In this document: piece by piece, positions 1 to 8,585 of the stretch
How positions within the stretch are numbered: the stretch's first letter is position 1
How the letters are laid out: each line of letters begins with the position of its first letter
DNA from: Candidatus Handelsmanbacteria bacterium
GTDB lineage: Bacteria > Latescibacterota > UBA2968 > UBA8231
Length of the DNA stretch: 64,000 bases
Direction: 5' to 3'
NCBI GenBank assembly: GCA_016867395.1
Contig: VGJS01000001.1
Location: forward strand, 124,001 to 188,000
Made by a program: the position numbers and the translations under genes
Notes under the pieces: generated by a model
Databases searched by the model: none
What the model was told of the DNA's origin: nothing
What the model saw: the letters and a program-made list of their open reading frames with translations, nothing else

Positions 1-228
1 GCCGAACTGGAACTCGTACATGTTGTCCTCCTTGCGGTCGAAGGCCCTGAAGATCGCCTGGTGCAGCTGTACCAAAGTCTGGTTTCCCCTGATCTGGATG
101 GTCCGCGAGATCACCGGGTTCTTCTTGGCAAAACTCTCCGCTATCGGCCCGCTGGAGATAAACACCTCCAGGGTGGTGAGGTGCTGGTCTTCCAACGCAT
201 TTTTTTAGACCTGCAGTTTTGGCTTCAT
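1..228 (-). pseudogene. pRiA4b ORF-3-like protein, 5' part, with TAA at codon 8; runs off the window
   Basis: The reverse strand from an ATG at 228 reads MKPKLQV, then TAA (205-207). The same frame then stays open to base 1, with segments such as NPVISRTIQIRG, TLVQLHQAIFRAF and NMYEFQFG. These resemble the N-terminus of the plasmid pRiA4b ORF-3 family (PF07929), whose function is not established. The ATG overlaps the cca stop codon as ATGA and has a good ribosome-binding site (GGAGGAAG), so it looks like the original coupled start. A restart is possible at a TTG (193-195), but it has no visible ribosome-binding site. A single C-to-T change (CAA to TAA) would explain the stop. The gene is either a fresh nonsense mutant or a shorter TTG-started gene. 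The C-terminus lies outside the window. Confidence 0.6.
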
Positions 229-1556
229 CTTCCTCCTCTATCCTCCAAGGGATGGGGATGGTACTTGTCCCGCACAAAACGCTCCGCCTCCACACGACTC
301 TGGACCCGGCCCTCCAACTGCTCGTCCTCCAGGGCGGCCAGGACTTCCTTGAAACGCGGCCCTGGCTCAAAGCCCAGGGCGATCAGGTCGTCCCCGGTGA
401 GTAGGTGCGGAGGCCGCAGCGCCTCGGACTCGCCCTGTTGCAACTGGGCCTGGCAAAACTCGTAGATATCCAGCATTCCGTGGCTGGCTACGCAGTCGAT
501 GCGGTGGAGTTCGAGCAGTTCAGAGAAATAGGGCTCGCGCAGCAGGCGCTTGAGCTTGCTGGGCCGCATCTCTTTGGCGTGGCGGATGCGCATGTGCTGG
601 CCCACAAGGCGGTCGATGCGCTCGCTTTGCTCCCCGGAGAGGCGCAGGCGCCGGCAGATCCCCTCGGCCATCTGGGCACCTACCTCATCGTGGGCGTCGA
701 AGCGGATGCGGTCCGCCTCGCGGTAGGTAGGCGGCTTGCCGATATCGTGCAGCAGCACCCCCCAGGCCAGCGTGGGGGTGGGTGCGGCCATTTGATCCAG
801 CATTAGCCGCACGTGGGTCCACACGTCCCCCTCCGGGTGGAACTCTGGTGGCTGGGCCACCCCGTCCATAGCGGCGACCTCGGGCAGCAACTGCGCCATG
901 AGGCCGGTTTCCAGCAAGAACTGCATGGCCCGCCCGGCCCGGCCCTCGGTCAGCATCAGGGTCAACTCGTCGCGCACCCGCTCGGCGCTGACCCGCAGGA
1001 TTAGGGGCGCCAGTTCGGCGACGGCCGCCAGGGTCCCTGCCTCGATGGCGAAATCCAGCCGGGCGGCGAAACGCACTGCCCGCAGGAGGCGCAGGTGGTC
1101 CTCCTCAAAGCGGGCTCCTGGCTCGCCGATGGCGCGGATCAGGCGCTTTTCCAGGTCCTCCCTGCCGCCCACATAGTCGATCACCTGCCCGGACTGGGGG
1201 TCTAGGAAGATCCCGTTGACCGTGAAATCCCTCCGCCCTGCATCCTCCTCGGCCCCGGCGAACTCCACTGCTTCTGGGCGCCGGCCGTCCTTGTACACCC
1301 CGTCGCGTCGGAACCGGGCCACCTCGTACTGGTGCTTCCCCACCCGCACCAGCACCACCCCGAAATGCGCGCCCACCGCCGCGCTGCCCGGGAATAAGCG
1401 CATCACGGCGTTAGGAGCGGCGTCGGTGGCGATGTCCCAGTCCTTGGTGGGCTTTCCCAACAGCAAGTCGCGCACGCAGCCGCCGGCAAAGAGGGCCTGG
1501 AAGCCCGCCTCCCGAAGGGCGCGGACCACGGCCAGTGCGCCGGTCTCTATCTCCAT
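225..1556 (-). CDS. cca: CCA tRNA nucleotidyltransferase / poly(A) polymerase family protein with HD domain
   Basis: This 443-aa protein has the class II nucleotidyltransferase signature: GGCVRDLLLG (about 25-34), the metal-binding DWDIATDA shortly after, and RRDFTVNG near residue 110. Next come the nucleobase-recognition and RNA-binding helices (EDHLRLLRAVRFAARL), then an HD phosphohydrolase domain around LLHDIGKPP. It probably adds or repairs the 3' CCA end of tRNAs. Poly(A) polymerase cannot be excluded by eye, but the HD domain fits the bacterial bifunctional CCA enzyme. It starts 3 nt after the stop of the EamA gene and ends in an ATGA overlap with the next gene, so the three are likely co-transcribed. 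Length and motifs are complete. Confidence 0.88.
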   Translation of the reverse strand: MEIETGALAVVRALREAGFQALFAGGCVRDLLLGKPTKDWDIATDAAPNAVMRLFPGSAAVGAHFGVVLVRVGKHQYEVARFRRDGVYKDGRRPEAVEFAGAEEDAGRRDFTVNGIFLDPQSGQVIDYVGGREDLEKRLIRAIGEPGARFEEDHLRLLRAVRFAARLDFAIEAGTLAAVAELAPLILRVSAERVRDELTLMLTEGRAGRAMQFLLETGLMAQLLPEVAAMDGVAQPPEFHPEGDVWTHVRLMLDQMAAPTPTLAWGVLLHDIGKPPTYREADRIRFDAHDEVGAQMAEGICRRLRLSGEQSERIDRLVGQHMRIRHAKEMRPSKLKRLLREPYFSELLELHRIDCVASHGMLDIYEFCQAQLQQGESEALRPPHLLTGDDLIALGFEPGPRFKEVLAALEDEQLEGRVQSRVEAERFVRDKYHPHPLEDRGGR

Positions 1557-1559
1557 CCC

Positions 1560-1985
1560 TTAGCGCCTGAAGCTGAGGACCAGCACCCCGGCCGCCACCA
1601 ACCCGATTCCGAGCCATTCGCGTGGCTGGGGTCGCTCGCCCAGAAAGATCACCGCGAAGAGGGCCACCAGTACCAGGCTGAGTTTGTCCACCGGCGCCAC
1701 CTTGGACGCCTCCCCGGCCTTTAGGGCGCGGAAGTAGCAGACCCACGAGGCGCCGGTGGCCAGCCCGGAGAGGATCAGGAAGCCCAACGTCTTGCCGCTC
1801 AATTCCAACGGATTGCTCCACTTGCCGGTCAGCACCACCAAGCAGGCCAGGACCACGATGATGACCCCCGTGCGGACCAGGGTCGCCAAGTCAGAATCTA
1901 CGTCGCGGATGCCGATCTTGGCGAAAATGGCGGTGAGGGCAGCGAAGACCGCCGAGAGCAGGGCATAGTGAAGCCAGGTGCTCAT
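1560..1985 (-). CDS. single-domain EamA (DMT superfamily) membrane transporter
   Basis: 141 aa with about four to five hydrophobic helices. Segments such as LSAVFAALTAIFAKIG, LSGLATGASWVCYFRALKAG, KLSLVLVALFAVIFLGE and WLGIGLVAAGVLVLSF are typical of one EamA repeat, as in the half-size DMT exporters that act as dimers. The substrate cannot be predicted. The open frame continues upstream into a decayed aldo/keto reductase with no stop between them. However, the ATG at 1985 has GGAGG five bases upstream, so I start the gene there and read the longer frame as accidental read-through. The cca gene begins 3 nt after its stop. Confidence 0.8.
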   Translation of the reverse strand: MSTWLHYALLSAVFAALTAIFAKIGIRDVDSDLATLVRTGVIIVVLACLVVLTGKWSNPLELSGKTLGFLILSGLATGASWVCYFRALKAGEASKVAPVDKLSLVLVALFAVIFLGERPQPREWLGIGLVAAGVLVLSFRR

Positions 1986-2945
1986 AGTGCCTCCGTAGTT
2001 GAGAACCCCCTCGATGGCCTGCAACTCCTCGGCGCTGAGGGCGAGCATGTCCACCAAAACTACCGCGTCCTCCGGTTGGGCCACCTTGCTGACTCCGATC
2101 AAGGCCAAGGTCATGCCAGGATGGCGCAGCACCCAGGCCAGGGCAAGCTGGGCCAGGGTCTGGCGCCGACCCTTTGCCAAACTGTTGAGCCCTATTACGT
2201 TGGCCATTCTCTCCTTAGTGAGTTGGGCAGGTTTGAGGGCCCCGTGCGCATTGCTGGCCCGCGAGCCCTCCGGGACACCCTCCCGGTACTTTTCGGTCAG
2301 CATCCCCTGAGCCAAGGGCGAGAAGGCGATGCAGCCGATCCCCTCGGCAGCCAGAGACTGGTGCAGCTCCTCCTCGGGCCGGCGGTTGAACATGTTTACG
2401 CCGGCTGGTAGATCAGGCAGGGGGTGCCCAGCCCCTCAGGAGGGCGGCGCCCTGTTGCAACTGCTCCGGGCCGTAGTTGGACGCCCCCGCGTACAGGGCC
2501 TTGCCGCTGCACACCGGGTAGTCGAGGGCCCCCATGGTTTCCTCCAGCGGGGTCTCCGGGTCGGGCCAGTGGTGGTAGAAGATGTCTACGTACTGCACCC
2601 CCAGGCGTTTGAGGCTCTGGTCCAGGCTGGAGATCAGGTCCTTGCGCGAGCCCCACTCCCCATAGGGCCCAGGCCACACATAGTACCCCGCCGTGGTAGA
2701 GATGATCAACTCGTCGCGGTAGGCTTCAGATCCTGGGCCAAGACGCGGCCGTAAGTCTACTCGGACTAGCGGGGTGGCGGGCCGTAGTTCTTGGCCAAGT
2801 CGAGGTGGGTGATCCCCAGGTTAAAAGCAACCAGCACCAAGGATCGGCTGTTGCTGAAGGGGTCGGCCCCGCCGAAGTTATGCCACAGCCTCAGGGAAAT
2901 GGCGGGCAGTTTCAGTCCACTCTGTCCGCGGCATTTGTAGCGCAT
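1986..2945 (-). pseudogene. aldo/keto reductase remnant (YghZ-like)
   Basis: Pieces of one aldo/keto reductase lie in order on the minus strand but in several frames. The first is the N-terminus (MRYKCRGQSGLKLPAISLRL, GITHLDLAKNYGPPP), which ends at a TAG after GPPPR, with a second TAG just after it. A frameshift then precedes the block containing ISTTAGYYVWPGPYGEWGS and QYVDIFYHHWPDPETPLEE. Another frameshift comes near 2430, before NMFNRRPEEELHQ. The last block (IGCIAFSPLAQGMLTEKYR, LAWVLRHPGMTLALIGVSK) runs into the EamA start without a stop codon. The YGPPPG and WPGPYGEWGS motifs are those of the YghZ/Kv-beta-like AKR group. With at least two nonsense codons and two frameshifts it cannot encode a full enzyme. 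Confidence 0.85.
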
Positions 2946-2990
2946 GGAACTGTACCGCGTCTCTCTTAGTTAAAGCGCCATCGCCTTCTC

Positions 2991-3970
2991 CTACCGCTGA
3001 TATACCCCCAGAATGCAGTCCATTTCCTCGTTCATGGCCAAGTCCACCCGCTTGCGCGAGGGGTCGGCGTTAAACCAGTCCAGGGTGCGGCGCACCCCAT
3101 AGCGTAAGGGGATCTGCGCCGCGAATCCGGGCACAAAGGATTTGATCTTGCTGTTGTCGAAGACCGCGCTCCAGGTTTTGTCCCCCAAGGAGCAAGCTGT
3201 ACATACCCGGCGAGACCCCGGCGATGAATTCTGAGGCGATGTGGACCATCTTCGCTTTCACGCCAAGAGCCCCGGCGATGGTTCCGTAGATCTGGTCCCA
3301 GGTGAGCACCTCGTCGAAGGTGATGCGGAAGGCGTGGCCCAGGGCTTGCCCGTTTTCCAGCAATCTCAGGAAGCCCCGAGCGAAGTCCTCGGCGTGGGTC
3401 ACCACCCAGAGATCCGTCCCCGTGGACGATGATGGGCTGGCCCTTAAGCAGCCGGTCGGCTACGGTGTAGCAGCCCCAGCCGCCGATGGCGATGGGGAGA
3501 TTGGGATCGTAGGTCAGGGAGGGCCGCACGATAGCGGTGGGGAAACCCTCATCCCTGAGGGCGTACAGCAGCCGCTCCTCGCAGGCGCTCTTGTTCCGCG
3601 AGCACTCCCAGTGCGGGTTATGGAGGGGCGTGAACTCGGTAAAGATGGGAGTGGCCGGGGGTTTCTGGTACGCCGAGGCCGAATTGATGAAGAGGAACTG
3701 CTCCGTCGGCCCCCGGAACAGCCCCAGGTCCCGCTCGACATCCTCGGCGGTGCAGCAGATCCAGTCCACCACCGCGTCGAAATGGTGATCCCCAAGCGCG
3801 GCCCGGGCCGATGCGGACTGGCGGGCGTCCGCCTTGAGGTGGTGTAGCCCTGGCATTGGGGCCTGCCGCTGCCCCCGGTTGAGGTCGTAAGCTTCAATAC
3901 CCCGCGCCAGCGCCATCCGGCTGACCGCGGTAATGATGAAACCCGTGCCGCCCACAAAGAGCACCTCCAT
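2991..3970 (-). pseudogene. NAD-dependent epimerase/dehydratase, broken by two frameshifts
   Basis: The N-terminal frame from ATG 3970 shows the Rossmann start VLFVGGTGFI, then DAVVDWICCTAEDVERDL, LFINSASAYQK and ATPIFTEFTPL. These are typical of extended short-chain dehydrogenases of the sugar epimerase type. Near 3420 the homology moves to a second frame (VTHAEDFARGFLRLLENG, FRITFDEVLTWDQIY). Near 3190 it moves to a third (GDKTWSAVFDNSKIKSFVPG, ending ILGVYQR at 2991). Each block continues where the previous one stops, so this was one gene of about 325 aa with two indels. Long-read sequencing errors could give the same picture. The clustering with other broken genes here argues for real decay. 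Confidence 0.85.
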
Positions 3971-4024
3971 CCTCGCCCCCCGCCGTTTACCTATAGCTTA
4001 TCACACCAGAGGAGGCGCAGCAAG

Positions 4025-4053
4025 TTGCCCGGCCGTGGGGGATGGAGTAATAT
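4025..4053 (+). promoter_or_regulatory. sigma-70-type promoter for the purH-like gene
   Basis: TTGCCC (4025-4030), a 17-bp spacer and TAATAT (4048-4053) lie about 40 bp upstream of the ATG at 4092. The 121-bp gap between the epimerase remnant and this gene contains nothing else I can read. Confidence 0.55.
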
Positions 4054-4091
4054 TTTAATCTTGGGCCTCATCATCGAACGAGGGTAGAAAA

Positions 4092-4688
4092 ATGGCGGTC
4101 AGAGCGCGGCGGGCCCTGGTCAGTGTCTTCGACAAAAGTGGCTTGGAAACACTGGTAAAAGCCCTGGCGGAGCTTGGTATCGAATTCATCAGCACCGGCG
4201 GCACAGCCAGGGTCATCCGCCAGATCGGGATGCAGGTCACGGACGTGGCCGAAATCACCAGCTTCCCCGAGATGCTCGACGGCCGGGTGAAGACCCTGCA
4301 CCCGCGTATCCACGGGGGGCTGTTGGCCCGGCGCGACCTGCCCGAGCACCTGGCCACCCTCAAGGAGCACCAGATCGCACCCATCGATATCCTCTGCGTC
4401 AACCTCTACCCCTTCGAGCCGACCATCGCTAAGCCCGGCTGCACCTTTGCCGAGGCCGTCGAGAACATCGACATCGGCGGGCCGGCCATGCTGCGCTCCG
4501 CGGCCAAGAACCACGAGAGCGTCTACGTGCTCAGCTCCCCCGCCCAGTATCCGGAGGCCATCTCCCGCCTCAAAAAGGATCAGGGCCATCTCGACCCTGC
4601 CTTTGGCCGTCGCTTGGCCCTGGAGGTCTACCGCCTCACCTCCCACTACGACGGGGCCATCGCCGCTTACTTGGCCACTCAGGTATAG
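4092..4688 (+). CDS. purH: IMP cyclohydrolase domain of PurH, stand-alone
   Basis: This 198-aa protein matches only the first half of bifunctional PurH, the MGS-like IMP cyclohydrolase domain that closes FAICAR to IMP in the last step of purine synthesis. The catalytic blocks are present: STGGTARVI, FPEMLDGRVKTLHPRIHGG, NLYPFEPT and IDIGGPAMLRSAAKNH. The frame stops with TAG right after the domain (DGAIAAYLATQV). No AICAR formyltransferase domain (about 310 aa in normal PurH) is present in any frame downstream, where the opposite strand holds an amidohydrolase remnant. It could be a working one-domain cyclohydrolase with the transformylase encoded elsewhere, or a truncated copy in a decaying region. 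Confidence 0.82.
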   Translation: MAVRARRALVSVFDKSGLETLVKALAELGIEFISTGGTARVIRQIGMQVTDVAEITSFPEMLDGRVKTLHPRIHGGLLARRDLPEHLATLKEHQIAPIDILCVNLYPFEPTIAKPGCTFAEAVENIDIGGPAMLRSAAKNHESVYVLSSPAQYPEAISRLKKDQGHLDPAFGRRLALEVYRLTSHYDGAIAAYLATQV

Positions 4689-5467
4689 CCCTTACCGTTC
4701 AGCAGCCGCGCCATATTCCCGCCGGGTAGCTGCGCCTTCACCTCCGGGGACACCTCCAGCAATTCCAGCTTGAGCAGGGGCGGACTGGCGTACTTCAGGA
4801 GTACCCCGGTGCCGAAAATTAGCCGATCCGGCCCCAGCACCTACATCAGTCTGGGGATGGTGGCCTGCAACACGGCAGCCATGCGCGAGAACTCAAAGCA
4901 GACCCGCACCCCAGCTAAGTCCACCTCGCGCACGAACGGGCTCTGTTCCAGTCCTGAGGCTTCCAGTACCTGTATCTCGGCCTGGGGGCAGGACCGAGCC
5001 AGGGCGCGAGCTCGTCCAAGCGGAGCTCCCGGGTGGTGTCCATCCAGTGCCGCTGCCGGCGGTCCTCCAGGCGCAGTGAGATCTGCAGGTACATCCCCGC
5101 TGCAACCGCCGACCGCACCAGTTCCAAACACACGGGGCCAGCCAACTTAAAACCGTGATGCTGTGAGAAGAGCCGCACCCCGTGCATATCCCATTCCTCC
5201 CGGCACTGGCGCAGGTCCCGCTCCCAGCCGGCGTAGGCAGGGTTGAGGGTGGCGCAGGGCACCAGGCTGTCTGGGCGGGGCCCCACTTACCTGGCCAATT
5301 CCTCGTTGCCGGCGTGGGCTCCGCGGTAGAAGACCGCGTGCAGGGAGGAGACCATCGCCTGGTCGATGTGGTGGCGGTCCATCAGCCGCAGCAAGCCCTA
5401 CGGGTATCATGAGGGACCGTGCGGAAGGGATAGTGGCCCAGCGCCAGGCGTTGGCGTCGAGGATCAC
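4679..5467 (-). pseudogene. amidohydrolase family 2 protein (TIM-barrel), heavily mutated
   Basis: Blocks of a metal-dependent amidohydrolase follow each other in three frames on the minus strand. They are ILDANAW, LGHYPFRTVPHD, LRLMDRHHIDQAMVSSLHAV, then a TAA, then SLVPCATLNPAYAGWERDL and GVRLFSQHHGFKLAG. A further frame change precedes FVREVDLAGVRVCFEFSRM, and a TAG lies before VLGPDRLIFGTG. The end is GGNMARLLNGKGYT at 4679. I count at least three frameshifts and two nonsense codons. The GTG start overlaps the stop of the neighbouring amidohydrolase remnant (GTGA), so the pair was once coupled. The 3' end overlaps the purH-like gene by 10 nt, tail to tail. Confidence 0.85.
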
Positions 5468-6235
5468 CCGATCCTCCTGCGGTCCAGAATGCCCTGGAAG
5501 TTTTGCAAGAAGATCCGCTCCCGCTACCCCTCTTCCAACTCGGCGCCGAGGATCTTGCCGACACCTCCCTCTATGGTCATGTCAGTGGCGAAGAGCACCC
5601 GTTCCACCCCCTGCTCGCGGACCCAGCGCTCGATCATGCCTGAATCGATCACACTGCCACTGGTGTCCAAATAGATACCCGGCAGCGTGTCGCGGAGCAC
5701 CTGGAGGGTCCACTCCCAGTCCCCGCCGATGTGCCCCTCGATGATCATGGCTTCTGGGTAGCGGCGCCCCACCTCGGCCAAGCAGCCGGCGTGGGAGGTA
5801 CGAGGCTGCGCCAGGTCGGCCGGGTCCACCAACCGGCCGGCGTGCACTAGGATGGAAATGCCCATCGCGATGCTGCGCTCAACGAGGGGGAAGCAGACCG
5901 GATCGCTGATTTTATACTAAGTATTGCTTGATGCCCACCATGCCCTCCCCGGCCACCCAGCGGTCCAACTCCTGCAAAGCCTCGCGGGGATAGCCGGGGT
6001 TGAGGTAGCAGTTTTCGAGGATGGGGTCGGGGTACTGGCGCATGGCCCGCAGCACGTCGTCTTTGCAGGCGCGCACCTCGTCCAGGGTAGCCGGGCGGCT
6101 GCGTAGGACAGGGATGGAGCAGAAAAATTGATCAATGGCGAAGCGGTCGGCAGCATCGATGATATGTCGGGTCTCGCCGCACCAGAACTCGTGCGGTCCC
6201 CCCGAGACGTGCATGTGGCAGTCGATCTTGCGCAA
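5464..6235 (-). pseudogene. second amidohydrolase family 2 protein, frameshifted
   Basis: From a TTG start at 6235 the frame reads RKIDCHMHVSGGPHEFW with the metal-binding HMH motif, then YPDPILENCYLNPGYP and GMVGIKQYL, followed by a stop. One extra base there restores YKISDPVCFPLVERSIAMG, LVHAGRLVDPADLAQPRTSH, IIEGHIGGDWEW and RVLFATDMTIEGG. An in-frame TAG then separates the final RERIFLQNFQGIL. The gene therefore carries one frameshift and one late nonsense codon. It lies 16 nt after the SelA-like gene and was probably the last part of that operon together with the following amidohydrolase remnant. The late TAG alone might be tolerated, but the frameshift removes the second half of the barrel. 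Confidence 0.85.
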
Positions 6236-6251
6236 GGGCAGCCCTGCCCCG

Positions 6252-7352
6252 CTAGCCCTTCTTGGCCAGAATCTCCCCGATCCGCTTGGCCACCGCCCCC
6301 TCCTCCCCTGGCTCCATCATCTGGGCGTTAAAGCTGACCCCGTCTTCGTGGGTGAAGACCTCGATGCGCGGTTCGCCCTCTGTCAGCTGCTTCTGCGCCT
6401 CCTCCGGGGTCAGGCCCAGACCTGCGGCGTCCCAGTGCAGGAGCAGCACCGGGGAGACGTTGGAGGGCCGCGGCACGCGGATGCTGGTGGTGACACCCTT
6501 GACCGCCGTGGCCGCTGCCCCGATCACTGCCAGACGGCGCTCCCACTCCTTCCAGTCGGCCTGGTGGTCGCGCTTGACCCACATTTCCACCGCGGCCAAG
6601 AGGCCCATGATCTCCTCCTTGCCCACCTTCATCGGCCGGCCCAGGGCGTGGTGCGGGGCGCTGTTCATGAAGGCAGTCCACAACAGGTCCCGCCGTCCTA
6701 AAAGCAGCCCGGATGCCTGGGGCCCGCGCAGGCACTTTCCCCCGCTGTACGCCACCGCGTCCACCCCGGCATTCAAGTACACGTTGGGCACATCGGGCCG
6801 CTCGGCCGCCGCGTCCACCAGGATGGGGATGCCGTGTTTCTTGCCCACCCGCACCAGGTCGGCCAGGGGCACCTCCCCCCGATCCACCGCGTCGCCGAAG
6901 ACGGCGATCATGGCCGTGCGCTCCCCCACCGCCGGCTCCAGTTCCGCCACCGATCTCACCTCCACCATCCTGGCCCCGGTCATACGAATGGCGTGGTCGT
7001 ATATGTGGCGGTGGGAAGGCTGGGTGATCACCTCATTCTTCATACCCGCAGTGTCGGGCAGCCGGCGCATCTTCTCGATCTCGTTGCCGGCGATGCAGGC
7101 GGCGGTGACATGGCACAATGCCGCGGCGCAACCATTGGTGACGATGCCGAACTCGGCCCCCATCAACTGGCCCAGGCGTTTACCCACCCCTTCCATCAGT
7201 TCGTCCATGTGGACGTAGCGCCGGGACGCCTCCACCATGGCCTGCCGCACCTCGGGCAGGATCACGGAACCGCTGATGATGGTATAGGTGCCCCGGCAGT
7301 TGATCAGCGAGCGCACCCCGATGGATTCGTAGGTTGGAAAAATGAGGCTCAT
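6252..7352 (-). CDS. SelA-like PLP-dependent enzyme (selenocysteine synthase / DgaE-type fold)
   Basis: This 366-aa protein belongs to the fold-type I SelA-like family. It has a small N-terminal region (GVRSLINCRGTYT), the cofactor-binding segment TNGCAAALCHVTAACIAG, and the aspartate region ILVDAAAERPDVP. The probable Schiff-base lysine is in YSGGKCLRGPQASG. True SelA proteins are longer (about 460 aa) with an extra N-terminal tRNA-binding domain. This short form is closer to the D-glucosaminate-6-phosphate ammonia-lyase type and to unassigned paralogues, so I do not call it SelA even though selD is 10 kb away. It sits 12 nt downstream of a class-V aminotransferase in the lpd-led operon. A role in amino-sugar or amino-acid catabolism is inference. 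Confidence 0.78.
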   Translation of the reverse strand: MSLIFPTYESIGVRSLINCRGTYTIISGSVILPEVRQAMVEASRRYVHMDELMEGVGKRLGQLMGAEFGIVTNGCAAALCHVTAACIAGNEIEKMRRLPDTAGMKNEVITQPSHRHIYDHAIRMTGARMVEVRSVAELEPAVGERTAMIAVFGDAVDRGEVPLADLVRVGKKHGIPILVDAAAERPDVPNVYLNAGVDAVAYSGGKCLRGPQASGLLLGRRDLLWTAFMNSAPHHALGRPMKVGKEEIMGLLAAVEMWVKRDHQADWKEWERRLAVIGAAATAVKGVTTSIRVPRPSNVSPVLLLHWDAAGLGLTPEEAQKQLTEGEPRIEVFTHEDGVSFNAQMMEPGEEGAVAKRIGEILAKKG

Positions 7353-7364
7353 GGCATTGCTCCT

Positions 7365-8585
7365 TTAGAGGACTCCGGCAGCGTGGGCGATGAGGTGGGC
7401 CTCCAACTCGGCCATACCCCGGCTCAGGTCCAGTTTGGCCCCTTCGCGGCTGAAGGCCACGCCCAGGGCATGCAGGGTGCGGAAGAGGTTGGGCGAGCGG
7501 CACTGCTCCCCCATCTGGCCGATGCGCACAATGTTGCGGCCATAGGACTCGGAGATCTGCACCTTGAAGCGCTCGGCCATGTAGCGGCGGGCCCGCGCCC
7601 CGTCGGCCCCTTGGGGGATCTGGATGGCCAGCACCGAATTGAGCCGGTGCTCAGCGGCGATGGCCAGCTTGAGGCCCATGCCCTCGACGCCGGCCTGCAG
7701 GGCCAGGGCGCTGTGGCGGTGGCGGGCGAAGCGCTGCTCCAGGGTCTCCTCGCAGATCAGGCGCAGGGCCTCGTACAGGGCCAAGAGGCCGGTGACCGGG
7801 GCCGTGTAGTGGTAGGTGTGCTCCCCCCAGAAGTGCTGGGCCCGCACCGGGTCCAGGCACCAGTGGGGCTTGGGCCCTGGGTGTTGCTGCAACGCCTCCC
7901 AGGCCGCATCGGAGAAGGCGATCAGCGCCACCCCCGGCAGAGAGGACAAGCCCTTCTGGCTGCCAGTGAAGACCACGTCGATGCCCCAATCGTCCTTCCT
8001 AAGGGGCATGGTGCTGAGGGTACACACCGCATCCACCACCATCAGGGCCCCGGCCTGGTGGGCCAGGCCGGCGATCTGGGGCAGTTCCCGGGTCCACACC
8101 CCGCAGGAGGTCTCCCCCTGCACGGTAGTGACCACATCGTACTTCCCCTGCGCCAGTTTCTGCTCCACCTGCTCGGCCCGCACCGGCTCGTCATCGGGCA
8201 CCTCCAGCAGGTCCACCTGGGCCCCCACTCCTCCGGCCATCTGGGCGAAGCGGTTGCTGAAGGTGCCCAGCTTCAACACCAGCACCTTTCGCCCCGGCCA
8301 AAGCAGGCTGCCCATCGCCATCTCCATCGCCGCCGAGGCGGGCCCGGAGATCCCATATATCTTGTCGTCGCGGGTCTGGAAGACGTAGCGGGCCATTTCC
8401 TTCACCCCGTCCACCACCATGTTCATGGTGTCCCCCAGGTGGTTGATCACCAGCCCTCCGGCCCTGGCCACCTCGGCAGGTACCGGCACTGGGCCGGCAC
8501 CCATCAGCAGCAGGGGCTCGGCGGGAAGGACCTGGATGATCGAGGGGGGGATGGGACGGGGCACGTTGCGGTCTGTCGGACTCAT
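7365..8585 (-). CDS. class-V aminotransferase (alanine-glyoxylate / serine-pyruvate type)
   Basis: I start this 406-aa protein at the ATG at 8585 (MSPTDRNVPRPIPPSIIQVL), which overlaps the stop of the upstream SIS gene as ATGA. The frame stays open further upstream only inside that gene. The family pattern is clear: LMGAGPVPVP at the N-terminus, TRDDKIYGISGPASAAMEMA, TTVQGETSCGVWT, the aspartate in MVVDAVCTLST, and the PLP lysine in VFTGSQKGLSSLPG. Known relatives transfer the amino group between alanine or serine and glyoxylate in the cytoplasm. The actual amino donor is not clear. The neighbouring PLP enzyme may act in the same pathway. Confidence 0.85.
   Translation of the reverse strand: MSPTDRNVPRPIPPSIIQVLPAEPLLLMGAGPVPVPAEVARAGGLVINHLGDTMNMVVDGVKEMARYVFQTRDDKIYGISGPASAAMEMAMGSLLWPGRKVLVLKLGTFSNRFAQMAGGVGAQVDLLEVPDDEPVRAEQVEQKLAQGKYDVVTTVQGETSCGVWTRELPQIAGLAHQAGALMVVDAVCTLSTMPLRKDDWGIDVVFTGSQKGLSSLPGVALIAFSDAAWEALQQHPGPKPHWCLDPVRAQHFWGEHTYHYTAPVTGLLALYEALRLICEETLEQRFARHRHSALALQAGVEGMGLKLAIAAEHRLNSVLAIQIPQGADGARARRYMAERFKVQISESYGRNIVRIGQMGEQCRSPNLFRTLHALGVAFSREGAKLDLSRGMAELEAHLIAHAAGVL

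Noticed and set aside
1560-2393. Aldo/keto reductase-EamA fusion protein
   Set aside because: The reductase part is a fragment of a broken gene, and EamA has its own ribosome-binding site and ATG.
1-6235. Alternative genetic code explaining in-frame TAG/TAA codons
   Set aside because: The same genes also carry frameshifts, and intact genes here use TAG, TAA and TGA as normal stops.
6252-7352. True SelA (selenocysteine synthase)
   Set aside because: Too short and lacking the N-terminal tRNA-binding domain.
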